Positions 1 to 13,600 of a stretch of DNA of 64,000 bases are shown piece by piece. The DNA comes from Sporobolomyces roseus (lineage: Eukaryota; Basidiomycota; Microbotryomycetes; Sporidiobolales; Sporidiobolaceae): the NCBI GenBank assembly GCA_016617785.1, contig JADILM010000007.1, positions 930,001-994,000 of the forward strand. Reading direction: 5' to 3'. Numbering within the stretch: the stretch's first letter is position 1; every line of letters starts with the position of its first letter. The position numbers were made by a program, and so were the translations under genes. Under the pieces are notes generated by a model. That model searched no databases. It had not been told where the DNA came from and saw only the letters and a list, made by a program, of their open reading frames with translations.

Positions 1-226
1 GCTCCAAATTATTCTTCGTCATATTCTTGCGAAGACTGCGATAGTAGATCCCTTCTGGTTCTATTCTATTGACAAACTGATACGCTCGAGAGCGTTACAG
101 ACGTGACCTAGAATACTGGCTGTGAATTTAAAGTCTGTCAAGCGAATTCGAAAAACATCTTCATCTCTCGCTTGTTCTCCACCACACTTCACACCTCAAC
201 TTGCGTGACCTCGCCAGTACTTTGAG

Positions 227-3200
227 ATGGCGTCAGCTAATCTCGACACTAGTAATGGTAGGTCTCTCTGTCTTCTGAATCTCGAACGCTAGGCTCGAGC
301 GAACTTTGAACTGACATTCTTCCCCTTTCTTCCCCTTTGCAGCCTCCAGTGCTTCTGTAAGCTATATAGTCATTCGCAGGGAGTACACAGCACTCTATCG
401 CTGTGGCTCTTTTAGGGATTCAGGGTTTGAGAAAGGGGATTTAGTTGACTGACCTCATCGTTTTCTCTTTCTCTCAACAGACTGAAACCTTTATCACCGC
501 CTTGGTCACGGGTATAATCATTGCAGGAGTACAGGTAAGCTACCTCACCACTCTAGAGGGTAGGGTGTCAAGCTGACCAGCCCACCCTTCTTCTCCTCGC
601 TTTTTTTCCACAATTACCCCGCGACCCATTCCTTCGCAATTTCCCCGTGTTTCCCTCTCTCTGCTCCCCCGTATTTCCACTACTCTCGTACGACTCATCG
701 GACACAGCTTGCTGCTTTCCTTGTCCTCAAGAACAAGTTTAGACAAGTTTACAATCCTCGATCCTATCTCGTTCCTCCCAAGTAAGTCCCCTTCAGGCTC
801 TAGTTCCTCGCAATAAAAGACTATCGGGGAAATGGAAAGAACGACAAAGAAAGGATAGTGTCAACCCGCTGTAGAAGCGAGAGTCGGAGGAAGAAAGGAG
901 TCTGAATATCGAAGGTAGAGGAGGAAATCGAAAACTGATCTGTCTTGTTATTTTTGCACACAGGAAACGAGTCGATCCACTTCCTCACAGTTTCCTAGGA
1001 TGGATACCGCACGTCATACGAGCTGACGCTAAACAACTCATCCTCAAGAATGGTCTCGACGCCTACGTTTTCGTTCGATTTTTATTCCTCATGATGGAAA
1101 TCTTTGCTCCTTTGTATGTCTCTGTTCGAATTTACTTGTCGAATGATGAGTTGACCTTCCAAGATGTTCTACAGCATGGCCGTCACTTGGATCATCTTAC
1201 TTCCTGTCGATGGTGCCAACTCTCGAGGAACGAACAATGGAATCAACCGTTTCACTTTCGGTAACGTCGGTCAATCTGAGCAACCACGTTACGCCGCTCA
1301 TCTTATCCTCTGCTGGATTCTCACGTGTAAGTGCCCGCTCGGTTCACTCAAATCGAACAAGGAAACTGATTTTTTCGATTCTGTAGTCTGGGTTTTCTAC
1401 CTCATTCGCCGTGAATACTCTACTTTCATTGTTCTTCGTCAAGACTTCCTTACTTCAAAGGAGCATGCTCGACTCGCCATGTCAAAGACTGTTCTCGTTA
1501 CTGGAGTCCCGAAGGAATACCTCAACACGACTTCGTTAAGCAAGTTCTGCGAAGTTCTTCCTGGAGGAGCGAAGAAGATCTGGTTCGCACGGTGAGTGAT
1601 GCTCTCTTACCATCTACACATGGATCGAGCTGATGATAAAGGGATCCGTTCGCAGTGACCTCAAAGAACTGCCCGACCTTTACGACCGACGATTGAAAGC
1701 GTGCAAGAAGCTCGAATCAGCCGAAACCAAGATTCTCAAACTCGCTACGAAAGCCATCGCCAAGAGTGAGAAGAAGAAGAAGGATATGCCCGCTTCAGAC
1801 GCCGAATCGGATCGAGGAGAAATCGCTCGTTTCGTTCCTACGAAGAAACGTCCTTCGCACAAGCTAGGTTTCCTCGGATTGTTCGGAAAGAAGGTCGACA
1901 CCATCGAGTGGGCTCGTGAGGAGATCGCTGATACTACAAAGCAAATCGATCACGAACGAGAGATCCTCCACGGTGACAACAAAGAATACGCTCCTCAATC
2001 TGCCGCTTTCATTCAATTCCACACTCAAATGGCCGCACACATGTTCTCTCAATCTCTCGCTCACCACGCTCCTCTCCGAATGTCTGCACGATACCTCGAA
2101 GTCGATCAAGAGGATGTCATTTGGGAGTAGGTTTAACCCCTTTCGGTTCCTCTTTTCGCGATCAATAGTACTGACTGTAATCTACTTGACTCACTACAGT
2201 AACCTCAAGATCAATCCTTACCAAGCTCGCGGTCGATACATTCTCTCCTGGGCTGCTACGCTCGGATTGATCATTCTTTGGTCTTTCCCCGTGGCTTTCG
2301 TCGGTTTGATCTCGAATGTCAACAAGCTTTGCGAAGTTGCATCATGGATGCAATGGCTCTGCAACCTCCCAGTTCGTGAGTACAGATCTCCCCCAATCCT
2401 TGTCCTGTGTCTTTGCTGAAACGTCTCCCTCCTCTAGCTGTCGCCGGTATCATACAAGGTTCCCTTCCTCCTATCGCCCTTGCTGTCCTCTTCATTCTCT
2501 TGCCTATCGTATTGCGACGTGAGTCTCTCTCTCTCTATGAATTGTCTTGACTCGAAGCTAACGATTCCCTTCCTCTTCAGTCTTTGCTCGATTCGAAGGT
2601 ATTCCTCTTCAATCCGGCATCGAACTTTCCCTCATGACTCGATACTTCCTCTTCCTCGTCATTCACGGTTTCCTCATTGTCACTCTCGCCTCGGGTCTCG
2701 TCGCTGCGATTCCCGACATTGCCAACAACCCAGGAAGTATCGTCACCCTTCTCGCAACTCAACTTCCCGCCGCTTCCACCTTCTTCCTCACCTACTTCGT
2801 CACTGTTTCATTCGCTGGAGCCGCCGGTGCTCTCCTTCAAATCGCTCGACTCATCCTTTACTACGTCAAACTCGTACTTCTCGGTTCGACTCCTCGTTCG
2901 ATTTACGGTGTCAAGTACAACATGGCTCAAGTCGCATGGGGAACTCTGTTCCCTAGTATGACCCTCTTGACTGTCATTGGTTTGACCTACTCAATCATCG
3001 CTCCTTTGATTTGCGGTTTCGCTCTCGTTGCGTTCGCACTTTACTGGTTCGTTTACAAGGTGAGTGGTCAAGAATCTTTCTATCTCTCGTTATCTGAAGC
3101 TGATTGTGTACCTCTTCGTTCAGTACCTCTTCCTGTTGGTTATCGACAACCCTCCAGCAAACGAAACTGGAGGACGATTCTACCCCAAAGCTCTTACCCA

Positions 3201-3936
3201 CATCTTTGTCGGACTTTACATCGAACAAATCTGTCTTGCCGGTCTCTTCTTCCTCGCTCAAGACACGAACGGCAACCAATCAGCTATTCCACAAGGAGCT
3301 ATCATGGTCGTTTTGATCGTTATCACCGTCCTCTTCCAACTTCTCATGCTCAAGTCTTACAAACCTCTCATCGATCACCTCCCACTCTCGATGCACGGCA
3401 GACTCCAGGAGAGGAACCGAGAGATGGCCGCTTCGTCTGGTCAAGGCTCGCCTCAAACTCTCCATCAAACGAACACGGCTGGAACGAATGGAAACAGTCG
3501 CGAGAAGGACGATTCGACCTTCCCTCCTCAACGTGCCTCGATGGAAGAACACCAAGCTCTCAACGACAAGCAGTACCAGCAACAGAACTCTCACGACCAT
3601 CACCACGGTTCGTCGACTCCCAACGGTACTCTTCCTGGAGAAGAGCACATCGACAAGCACGCTTTCGATCACCCTGCGACTTACGAGGATTACCCTACCG
3701 TCTGGATCCCTCAAGATCGTCGTGGACTCTACGAGCGTGAGGTACATGACACGAAAGCAGCCGGTGTCGAGGTTTCTTCCGAGGGAGCAACGATGAACGA
3801 AAAGGGTAAATGTGACATCTCTCGTGCACCTCCCGAGGAGGATTGGGACGAGTCGCAGTGAGTTCTTGCTTCTCTTACTCTGAGGTTTTGCAAGTGTACT
3901 GACCCACACTCGTTTCTTCTTCACAGACAAATCTAA
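227..3936 (+). CDS. CSC1/OSCA-type (DUF221, RSN1_7TM) calcium-permeable channel
   Basis: A multi-pass membrane protein of the CSC1/TMEM63/OSCA family, whose characterised members are osmosensitive or mechanosensitive cation channels. The ATG at 227 opens a short exon (MASANLDTSN) followed by several small exons; the first membrane segment is at about 481-535 (ITALVTGIIIAGVQ). The late exocyst N-terminal part (RFLFLMMEIFAPF, then MAVTWIILLPVDG) is followed by the cytosolic domain at about 1480-2125 (SKTVLVTGVPKEYL) and a run of hydrophobic helices from about 2230 to 3360. A hydrophilic, Ser/His/Gln-rich C-tail ends the protein. A good donor at about 3855 (GTGAGT) with a CTGAC branch site removes the TGA at 3859, so the protein probably ends DESQQI at 3936 rather than DESQ at 3861. 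Family assignment is firm; substrate and location (plasma membrane or internal) are inferred. Confidence 0.88.
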
Positions 3937-4719
3937 GTTCTCGCTTTCCGACTTCTCTTTTCCTTCCTTTTCACGATACCCCACGACCACTAGCGTTACT
4001 ACTTCTACATTATTATTCCCTCTCGAGAATCTTGTTTCCATTCCTCATCTATTTCCTTCCTTACGATACATAATTTTGGATCCTTAGTCGAATGTTAATA
4101 CTTTTTCCTTCTTCCTTTCTTGCATGTTCTTCGTGACGACGTTTATGGACACGTTGTCCATCTGTAGTAGCTTCCGAAGAAAGGGGCGAGGGACGAGTCC
4201 GAAGGAGGAAGGGAAGACGAATTAACACTTTCCTTTCGCGGTAGAAGTGAAGAAGCTTTTGACCTCAATTCGCTCCATCAACTAAACTTTCTCCTTTTTC
4301 GGGACATAGATTGATTAGCTCTAGATGCACACAAGTCATATCTCCTCTTCTCCTCGCGGGAGTGCTCACAACTTGGCCTTCATCAATCGTTCAGCCATCT
4401 TTTTCATCAACTCAACTCAAGCCGTAACAGGACGACCATAACAACTCGATCACTAAAGCAATTGTCGACAATCTTTCATACCTCTAGTCGTTCCCCTTCA
4501 AGCTCTCTCCTCTCTCCCTCTCGTCGCTCTCCACACCACTTCCGACTTGAGAACCTTCCCTCGCGCTTAGCTCGAACTCGGCTCGCAAGTCTGATCGGTT
4601 GCTGGTCATCCCGAACAGAGTAGCTCCAACTATCGCTCGACACAGCCTGCAATTCTCTTCGGCTTGACGTCGACTCCCTTCAAAACTTCCTTCCTCTTCC
4701 CTCTCCCCTTCCGCCTTCA
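3937..4719. other. Intergenic spacer
   Basis: Spacer between two genes on the + strand. It should hold the 3' UTR of the channel gene and the promoter of the next gene. It is CT-rich, especially at 4480-4720. No conserved gene or RNA was recognised. Confidence 0.6.
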
Positions 4720-7094
4720 ATGATGGCGCATCAGATTCAGTTCGACCATGTTAATCCATTTCAGGAGGCTAGGAAGCAATCGTCGGGAGGACAATCAAAG
4801 TACGGAGATGGGAAATTCGGATCAGTGAAGGAAAGTCCAAGTTATCCCTCTGGACTCGCTGTACGCTACGACTTTCAAGATCGAAGTCCTTCGTACCGAG
4901 AAGATATCAGAACAGACGATATGGGTTGGGACAGGGTGAGCCATCTTTTCCTCTCCAATGCTCGAGATTGGATCCGGAAAACGATCGAATCGCTGATAAC
5001 TTTCTCTCGTTTCGTTCGATACAGAATGAGATCCCGATTCCTCGAACAGCGAAACAGAAGAAGCGTCAAACATTGGGTCCTCGAGACACTAGGTTCTCAG
5101 CGAGACCGCAATCGAGTCGAGTCGACAGCGTTTTGGACGTTTACGCAGAACTCTATGCCGATGAGGAGGATGAGGGAGGATACGAGGTCACCTCTGGTCG
5201 ACAGGAGGACTTGATGCCTTATGACGCTCACGCTCAAACGGCTCAACCTTGGGACGAACGAGGGAAGAATGGATTGTACGGAGGAGGAGGAAGAGGCGCA
5301 GACGATCAAGAGACCGGCTGGGTCAGAGGCTACTCGATTGGTTCCGCTCAACCATCACCAGGCTTTGAGGAGGATTTGAGATACGATCAGGACGAACCAG
5401 AGATCGACGACCCTCGCTCTTCTACCGAAACCGTCCAATCTGGTTCTTATCCCGTCACTCCCACCAGTTCCCACTTCCCTGCTCCTCCGACTTCGACGAC
5501 ACTCTGCGACTCACCACCTTCCACTGTCCCTCGACCGCAGTCAGGTTACATTTCGACTCACTCTCGAAACGTTTCGGCCGCGAAATCTCCCTTCCACACT
5601 CCCGAAAGACCTCTTCGTACCGCTTCCCCAGCTCGTGACGCTCCCTTAACTCCTTCCGACAGCGTCGTCCTGCGAAAGAAGGGACCGCAACCGACTTCTT
5701 TCCCCTCTCCCTCAGCTCCTCTTCGTCCTTCTGCACCTGTCGATGCTCCAGTCTCCTTATCGCAGGACTCGCCTCGTCCTACGATCAAACGATCAAACTC
5801 ACTCTTCAAGTTGAGAGGACGTTCAAAACGACCACCGCCAATCTCGAACCCCATTCTTCCTGATGGTTTCGTCGAATCGCTCGGAATGAAGACCTTCACC
5901 CTCACTCCCGGTTGCAAGGCTCCTCTCTACGGTCAAGATCGTGTACCCAGTCCTGCTCCAACGACTCCTCGACCGGCTGAGCGTTCTCAACCTTCGACAC
6001 CACGGACGCCTGATCGTCCTCCTCCGCTTCACAACCTACCTCCTCGAGCTCCTCACGATACTCCCCCAGTTCGCCCTTCACCTCCTCACTCTCGTTCTTC
6101 CGCGAGTCCTCGCAAGAACAGTCCGAATAGTTCGATCAGCTCCGCTCAACTCCCTCTCGGTCAAGGTCACGGGTTCCGAGGCAGCGTCGATCGGCAATCA
6201 GACTTCTACCCTCATGAAGCGATGACTCGGCTCTCGATGTCTTCTGAAGTATCGACGCGAAGTGATCCGACTGGACCTCACTCGTCGAACGGCCCGAACC
6301 ATCGTCAATTCTTCGATCAACTTCGTCAAGAACGATCAAGACATGAGGAGGTTCAAGCGAATCGAGGAGTCGCAGTCACGAACGCCGGATCAATCCCAAG
6401 TATCCCTCTACCATCGAACCGAGACTCGTGGGGACCGGACTTCAACAAGAGAGTACCGGTGAAGCCAGTTTTATCAAACATGGATTCTCATCGAAGTGAG
6501 CGAACGATGAAAGGAGGAGGAGGTCACTGGAGCGCTCCTGCTCCTTCTAGAGAGGACGAACGAGGTGTCTCAGTCCACTACGAGCCAACAAAACCGGAGG
6601 AGGATTCTGAAGTCGACGATTCTGCCGATTCATCCTATTCTGAGTACTCCGGAGTCGACTCGAGGAGAGCTTCTGCGACCAACAACTTTGCTCACGATCT
6701 CTCCTACTACGCTCAACCTCAAGGTGGAACGGAGGAGACTCGATACGCTCTCGACACTGGAGGAGGTTACGATCGAACGTCTCAAATGGAAACTCTTCGA
6801 CCTGAAGAAGACGAGGTGGACGACTACTTTCCTACATCTCACTACGCTGCACCTCCCGTCAAACCTCTCAACGTCAGACGTACTCCTCCTCTCGCTTACA
6901 CTTCTTCTTCCCTCCCCTCAACCTCGAGTTCTGGAACTCCAAAAGCACTTGCTCAATTCAATCGAGGAGCAGGTGCAGCAATCAATCGTAACTCTAGTAT
7001 CGACCCATTCTCTTCTTTCGCCGGACCGAAAAAGAGTAAAGTGCACGAAGGACCAGCGATTGGAGCAACTGGATTCAGGAATCCATTCGGTTGA
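4720..7094 (+). CDS. Large intrinsically disordered protein, function unknown
   Basis: No known domain is recognised. The ATG at 4720 starts MMAHQIQFDHVNPFQ; one intron (about 4936-5024, GTGAGC donor, ACAG acceptor) joins this exon to a single long exon running to the TGA at 7092-7094. The protein of roughly 765 residues is dominated by Ser, Pro, Thr, Arg and acidic runs, with many SP/TP sites typical of proline-directed phosphorylation. One less repetitive island lies near 5850-5950 (MKTFTLTPGCKAPLYG), and the C-terminus is compact (AIGATGFRNPFG). These two patches are the best candidates for conserved motifs. Disorder with SP/TP clusters would suit a cytoskeletal, polarity or signalling scaffold, but that is only inference. 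Confidence 0.75.
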
Positions 7095-7383
7095 ATAACA
7101 TGGTCTATTTGCCTCTGTCTCTGTCTCTCTCTTGCCGTATTCATCGTTCATGTGTCTCTATCTATCTTCCGCAATATTTATTTCGAGCAGTTCGCAATGC
7201 ATTGGTCGTAGCATGTCTCTCGAAACGGCTTCCTTTGATCATGTTCTCGCAGAGAGCGTTATCCGCCACCTGTCCCCATTTCTGCCATTGCGTCACTTAT
7301 TACAGCTAACCTCGAGACCTCGCTTACGAAGGAGCAGAGCAACGGACCGACGATCGAGGCATATTTGCAAAGTCAAGAACCTT

Positions 7384-10253
7384 CTACCCTCTTCGCTTAC
7401 TAGCTGGACTACCTTCCCCTTGCTCCGTAGCCTTCCTCTTGACTGCCACCGAGATTGGTGCAAACTTCGGCGTCTCCCCTCCTCCTTCGCTACCTCCACC
7501 GTTCCCATTATTCGAGGATGAGAAGCTTTGAACGGGTGCGAATCCTTTCCTCTGTCCTGAGCTGGAGGAAGATGGTTCGGGGGTACCGCTGAGATCGCGA
7601 GAGGAAGAGGAAGGTAGAGGAAGGGCTCGCATGGGGATGTCGTCGAAAACGGGAGTGTTGCCGCTGTGTCCTCCGTTGTTCGTCGCTTTCCCTTTCCCTT
7701 TCGCCGCTGTCTTCTTCGACAGCGAGAGTGATTCGTCGGCTTGTTGCATCGGTGCAGAGCTATTACGAGCACAAAGTCAGTGAGAAGATCTAGAGTGTGC
7801 GACAGGAGCGAACTGACTTGTTGTTTCCGACACCGAGAATCATTGTCGCTGAACCAGTCTTCTCCGCTCGAGCGGCGAAAGCTGCTGCTGTAGAGTTCGG
7901 TGTATCTCCCGCTGCCATCGCAGCTGCCTTGCGTTCGTTCTCGATCTTCTTGAGTCGTTTCTCAGTCTTCATCGAACCGTGACCGTGACCGTGGAAAGCG
8001 TGTGAGAGATGCTTCCAAGCCTGCAGCACTCAACCTTGCATCAGTATCGACCGAGTTCAGGAAATGGAGTAGAAGAGTTGGGCTCACCTCTTTCGGAGTC
8101 ATATCTCGACCGAATTCATCGTGATACTTGATATCGACGACAGGTTTATAATTCTGATAAGCCTCGAGTGCAGCTTGAGCGTCTCGTTGATCCCTCAGCT
8201 TGTTCTCGTACTCCCTCTGTCTCTGATCCTTCCTATCTCCCGCGTTCCTACTCTCGATTCTCTCCCTCTCTCGTTCCGCATCCCTCCTCCTCTGCGAAGT
8301 CAACCACGCTTCTCGCTCTTTGAATTCCTTCTCCTTCGCAATCTCTTCGGGTGTACGAGGTTTCATCAATCCTTGATGTCGGAGAATCGAGAGGGTCGAA
8401 GCCAATCCTTTCGAAACGAGTTTCTCTCCTCCAGTCGTTCCAAATTCTTCATCGTCATCTCCCGTTCCCTTTGATACTTTCGGCTTTGATTCCTCCGTTT
8501 CTCCATCTTCTCGTGCATCCTCGCTCCTCGGTCGCTCGTCGAGGTTCCGCATCAACGCATCTTCCTCCTCCTCGTCTCGCTCCGTAGCGGCGTTCCATCC
8601 TCCCGTCGACATCTCGCTCAAGGGTACTTCTTGTTCCTCCTCCTTGATCCTCGGTTGAACAGATTCCAATCCCCTCATATCCAATTTCCCGTCCTCTTTC
8701 TTCGGAACGACACTCGGTTTCCTCTGAGGTCTCGCCGCTGCCTCTTCTGCCGCCACCCTGATGTTCCTTACAAACTCACTTGTATCGTCCATGACGAGTA
8801 CATCATCCCCATCTCCATCTCTCGCCTCTTCTTCCTTCTTCGTTCCTTCTTCCCTCGTTTCATCCTCATCTTCCTCTTTGATCGCGATCGGGTTCTCAAC
8901 GGCCAATCGTGCTCGCTCTTTCATTTCTTTGATTTGTCGTTTCGCTGCTTCACGGCGTTGTCGAGCGAGAGAAACGGCGAGATCGTCGTCGTCGATCAAG
9001 TTGGAGGAATCGAGTGAAGTTCGTTCGATTTGTCGAGGGGCAGAAGAGGTCGAGGTTGAATCGATATCCATCTCGTTCGACGTCGAGGCTGAGGGGTCGT
9101 CATCGTTGAGAGAAGAAGAAATCGTCGTGGTTCGAGCAGGTCGCTTCTTCTTCTTCATCTGCGAAAGTGAGAAAGAATCGGTTCAGCAAGAAGATGAGAG
9201 AGGAGATGAAGAACAAGAGTGCTTGCGTACCTTTGGCTTCTTGAATCCTGCATCACCTTCTTGCAAGTAATCGGTATTGAAAGATTTCGTATACTCCATC
9301 GACAACTTTACTTTCTCCCTCTCCCCACCATTGTCCATTCCATTCCCATCTCCATTCTGTGTCGACTTGTTCTTCTTGACGACTATTTGATCTCCCAATT
9401 GAAACCCATCCTCCTTGACTCCTTCGAACCCTTCGTCGTATTTACTCAATACTCCTTTCTTGGATCCTACTCCTCCGTCTTCTCCAAACTCTTCATCATC
9501 GTATCCAGTGTATTGTCCTGCTTGACGACCTTTCTTCTTCAATTCGACCGCTGCTTTGTGTTTTGCATTCTCGGTAATATTCAAGTTGTGTAATTCATCG
9601 TCTGCAACGAACAGATCATCAGCATACGAGACTCTATGAAGGGAGAGACAGGTTTTTCTTTTACCTTCATCATCCAAGATCCTCGAATCCTTCAAAGTCA
9701 AAACATGTTCCTCTCCCTCCTCGAAAGCGTCTGCTCCATGACCCACTTTGATCCCCTTCAAATCCTTCTCCCCGTACCTCTCACTTCTCCCCATCTCTTC
9801 CTCTTCGGCCAATCGATCCATTTCCTCCTGTTCCTTCCTCCTCTTCTCCGCCAATTCTTTCGCTCTCTTCTTCTGTTTCTTAACCCAACTTTTTGTATCC
9901 CCCTCCTCATTCTCCTCTCCTCCCGCCCCAGGTTCTCTCTTGACTATACTACTTTCCTCTTCCCCCAATCCTCTCCCCTTGAGAGTCTTGCCACGTTCTT
10001 TCTGATTCCTAGCCCTCTCTATCCTCTCCTTCAATTCCTCCGCCTCTTTCTCCCTCCTCTCCCCTTCCTGTTTCTTCCTGAAATTCCTCTCTGCCAATTC
10101 ATCGCCGTCTAAAACTCGTTCTTCGTCTGTGGGTCCCCCAGAAGTAGGGTTGGGATCTTTTAAAGGTTTGAGTCCCAGAGATAGACGAACTTTGTTGGTT
10201 TCTTCGAGAGTTAAGGATTCTTTCCATTGACCGGTTGGATTTACTTGTGTCAT
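7384..10253 (-). CDS. SNU66: Snu66/SART1-family U4/U6.U5 tri-snRNP protein
   Basis: A component of the U4/U6.U5 tri-snRNP needed for pre-mRNA splicing. The N-terminus (SLTLEETNKVRLSLGLKPL) is the family's hallmark start. Long Lys/Glu/Arg-rich coiled-coil stretches follow, and the C-terminal SART1 block DEFGRDMTPKEAWKHLSHAF with HGHGHGSMKTEKRLKK is clear at about 7940-8130. Introns at 9602-9664 (63 nt, in frame and without a stop), about 9160-9231, about 8023-8086 and about 7760-7818 restore one reading frame. After the SART1 core the protein has a Ser/Gly/Lys-rich tail ending in KRRG. It starts 424 bp from the divergent SEY1 gene. Family assignment is firm. Confidence 0.9.
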
Positions 10254-10677
10254 GATCGGAGTGGGCGGGATGGGATGGAGGCTGGGAGGAAGGGAGAGAG
10301 AGAGAGAAGCGGGAAAAGGGTGGCGATTGAGAGGGAGGGGGGAAAGAAGTAGCTGGGACGAGAAAAGGGGCGGGCGTAGTGGACTACGGCGAGTCAGAGG
10401 TAGACTGGAGAGGCTGAGTAAAGAGGGAAGTCGAACTTCAACTTGAAGTGATTCTTGATCAATTCGAGTTTCTGAGAGAGGACAGCGATACTGCTGATAG
10501 TCCGAGTCTACTCGAGTCCCAGGAGTGTCTGTAATGCCTCTCTGTCGAACTGTAGAAGTGCGAGTGATTTGTAATAATGAGAAATCCGTACTCCGTCTCG
10601 TTGTCGTCGTCGTTTGCTCTCTCTCCCTCTCCCACTACCTCCGCTCTCAGTCCAGTCTCTAAACCAGAGTCACAACG
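10254..10677. promoter_or_regulatory. Divergent intergenic region SNU66 / SEY1
   Basis: This 424 bp lies between the start codons of two oppositely oriented genes and so must hold both promoters. The half next to SNU66 is purine-rich on the + strand (AG-rich at 10270-10430), that is, pyrimidine-rich toward SNU66. The half next to SEY1 is CT-rich just before the ATG. No specific element was recognised. Confidence 0.6.
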
Positions 10678-13600
10678 ATGGATCAATCTACTCCAATTGC
10701 TCATTCAGCACTAACTCAACCTCCTCCATCAATTCAAGATTTCCCTTTAATGCAACAAGCCAAACTAAACCTCGATTCAACATCAAACAATAAAGATTCA
10801 TCCATCGTGAGAGGTGGTCAAGACGCTAAATTACAAGTTGGCAAGTCTCTACTTCTTCATCTGAAGAGCTTTGAGGGGATGTTCGATGATGACGGCTACC
10901 TTGTTTCAATATTCCCATACTCCTACTCCTACTGATCAATGGTTATGTTGTGCTTTTTACAGTTGACGAGAATCAACAATTCACGTAAGTCTCCCTCTCC
11001 CTTCCCTTCCTTTCTCTCTTCTTACTGACCCCCACTCACCTCTCTCTCCAGGACTTCCCTCAACGCACACCTCAAAGAATGGTCCCTCTACGAATCAGGT
11101 TTCTCTTACAACGTAGTAGCAGTATTCGGTTCACAATCAACCGGTAAATCGACCCTACTCAATCGATTGTTTGGAACGAAATTCGATGTCATGGATGAGA
11201 GTGAGAGGAGACAAACTACTAAAGGAATTTGGATGTCAAAAGGCAAAGATATACCAGTCTTGGTGATGGATGTAGAAGGGACAGATGGGAGGGAGAGAGG
11301 TGAAGATCAAGTGAGTCGAACTCTTTTTGACAAAGATCTAAACCTTTGTTCAAGACTAAATGTTTCTTGTAATCACAGGACTTTGAACGTAAATCTGCAT
11401 TGTTCTCAATGGCAGTGTCGGAAGTATTGTTGGTCAATATTTGGGAACACCAAGTTGGATTGTATCAAGGAGCGAACATGGGGTTGTTAAAGACGGTTTT
11501 CGAAGTTAATTTGGGACTGTTCCTCGCTGCTAAAGAGAAGGGTAAAGCACAAGGGAGGTAAGCCAATAACAACTCCTGGCTCGCTCGCTCTCACTCGCAC
11601 TGATTTACGATCACGCTCCTCTGCAGCTCGAAAGATAAAACCCTATTACTCTTCGTGATCCGAGATCACATCGGTGCGACCCCTCTCTCCAACTTGCGCA
11701 ACACTCTCACAGCCGATCTCTCTCGACTCTGGGATTCCCTCTCGAAACCTCCCGGACTCGAATCTTGTCAAATCTCCGATTTCTTCGACTTGGAATTCGT
11801 CACCCTCCCTCACAAACTACTTCAACCGGAGAAATTCGAAGAAGGTGTCGTCGAGTTGAGGGAGAAGTTTATCAAGGGTAAAGAAGGGAACGTGTTTAGG
11901 GATGAGTATCATAAGAGGATTCCAGCGGATGGGATCAGTCAATACATGAGTTCAATTTGGGTACGTCTCGTCTCTCTCTCACTATCTCACTAGCTGCTCG
12001 GAGCTTGACTGATTGGAAGTCGTTGAGGAGACTTACAGGAAGCGGTAGTTTCGAATAAAGACCTAGATCTTCCAACTCAACAAGAATTACTCGCTCAGTT
12101 CCGATGTGACGAGATCGCGTCTACCGCTTTCACTCTCTTTGCGGAAGCTATCAAATCGTTCCCTGCTAGTCAAGGTACCGGTAAGATCGTCGATGGTTTA
12201 GGTGGAATGATGAAACAAGTCATTCAAGTCGCTATGGGTACGTTCACTTCTTCACTCTATCTCACAAAAGAATGGTCAGGTTGATTGTTTCGAATGTACA
12301 GCGAGCTACGATACGGCTGCATCACGTTACCACGCTTCTGTCTACACCCGAAAACGTTCGGAACTTCAATCGAAGCTCCACTCTACCCTTCACCCACTCT
12401 TCCTAACGCAACTCAAGAACCTCCACAAATCCCTCCTCCGCTCCTACCGACTCTCGATCGAAGCCTCTCTCAAGAAGGACGGATACGATTTTGCGAAAGT
12501 TGTTTCGGAGGCCAAGGAGGACGCTGAACGACAGTTTGTTGAGGAGAGTAAGAAGGTCGAGTTGGAAGAGAGTGGTTGGAGTAGAGAGGAACAGGAGGCA
12601 TTGTTCAAAGAGGATTTGGAGAGTGTTGCTGAATTGTTGAGGAAAGAGGAAACTAGGAAAATGATTGCTATTATCGAGGTTCGTTTGGATCTCTCTCGCT
12701 CAGTATCTAGAGATAGGCGCTAATGGAAAGACCTGTGAACAGCGTAACATCAAGAAACAAGTTTCGGATGTCGTCGAGGTTAGCTTGAACGAACCCAAAG
12801 CGGACATGTGGGATAAGGTCTTGAGCAGTTTCAAACTTGCTTTGGACAAGGCCGAAGAAGCTTACCTCAAGAAAGCTACCAGTGAGCTCAAATTCCTCTC
12901 CTTTCATCACCTCGTCTCCTTCTCTGACAACGTGCTCGTTTCGAAAAGGTTTCAACTGTACTTCCGAAGAGAACGATTCAGCTCTCGCCCTCCTACGTCG
13001 CAGGTCCTGGCTCGCCCTTCGCTCCAAGATCGACGAACACACTTCCGAATCTGCGTTGTTGACGAAATTGAAAGGAGTTTTCGAAGACAAGTTTAGGTAT
13101 GATAGTGAGGGAGTACCGAGGGTTTGGAAACCCGAGGATGATATCGACGGGATCTTCAAGAAGGCTCGAGAGAGTGTGAGCTTCTTGACCTCAGCTGAAG
13201 TATCGATTCTCTAGCTGACGACGTTCACGTTGCTCCAGGTTCTCGATTTGATCCCACTTTACGCATCGATCAAACCAGTCGACCCATCCAACGAATTCGT
13301 GCTTCCTGAATCCTCTTCGCTAGCCGACGCAACTCCCACGTCCTCAACCGATCTCGAACCGTTCGATTTCCAAACCTCTCTCCAAATCCTTTCCTCCTCT
13401 CAACAATCCACTCTCTCAAACCGCTTCAAACGTGAATCAGACGCATACTACCTCGAAGCGAAGAGATCTATGGTTGCTTCAAAAGCTCAAATTCCAGTTT
13501 GGATCTATGGAGTCTTGGTCGTGTTGGGTTGGAACGAGTTTGTCGCCGTGATCAGAAGTCCTATTTATTTCACTTTCTTGTTATTAGCCGGTGCTGCAGC

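Noticed and set aside
3280..4041. Long antisense open frame (253 codons) over the channel gene
   Set aside because: It lies opposite well-supported coding exons of the channel, is rich in Arg/Val/Ser as expected from complementing CT-rich codons, and shows no domain.
9602..9664. Extra in-frame segment in Snu66
   Set aside because: It has perfect intron ends (GTAAAA...TTGCAG) and a multiple-of-three length; it interrupts the sequence as an unspliced intron would, so it is treated as an intron, not a protein insert.
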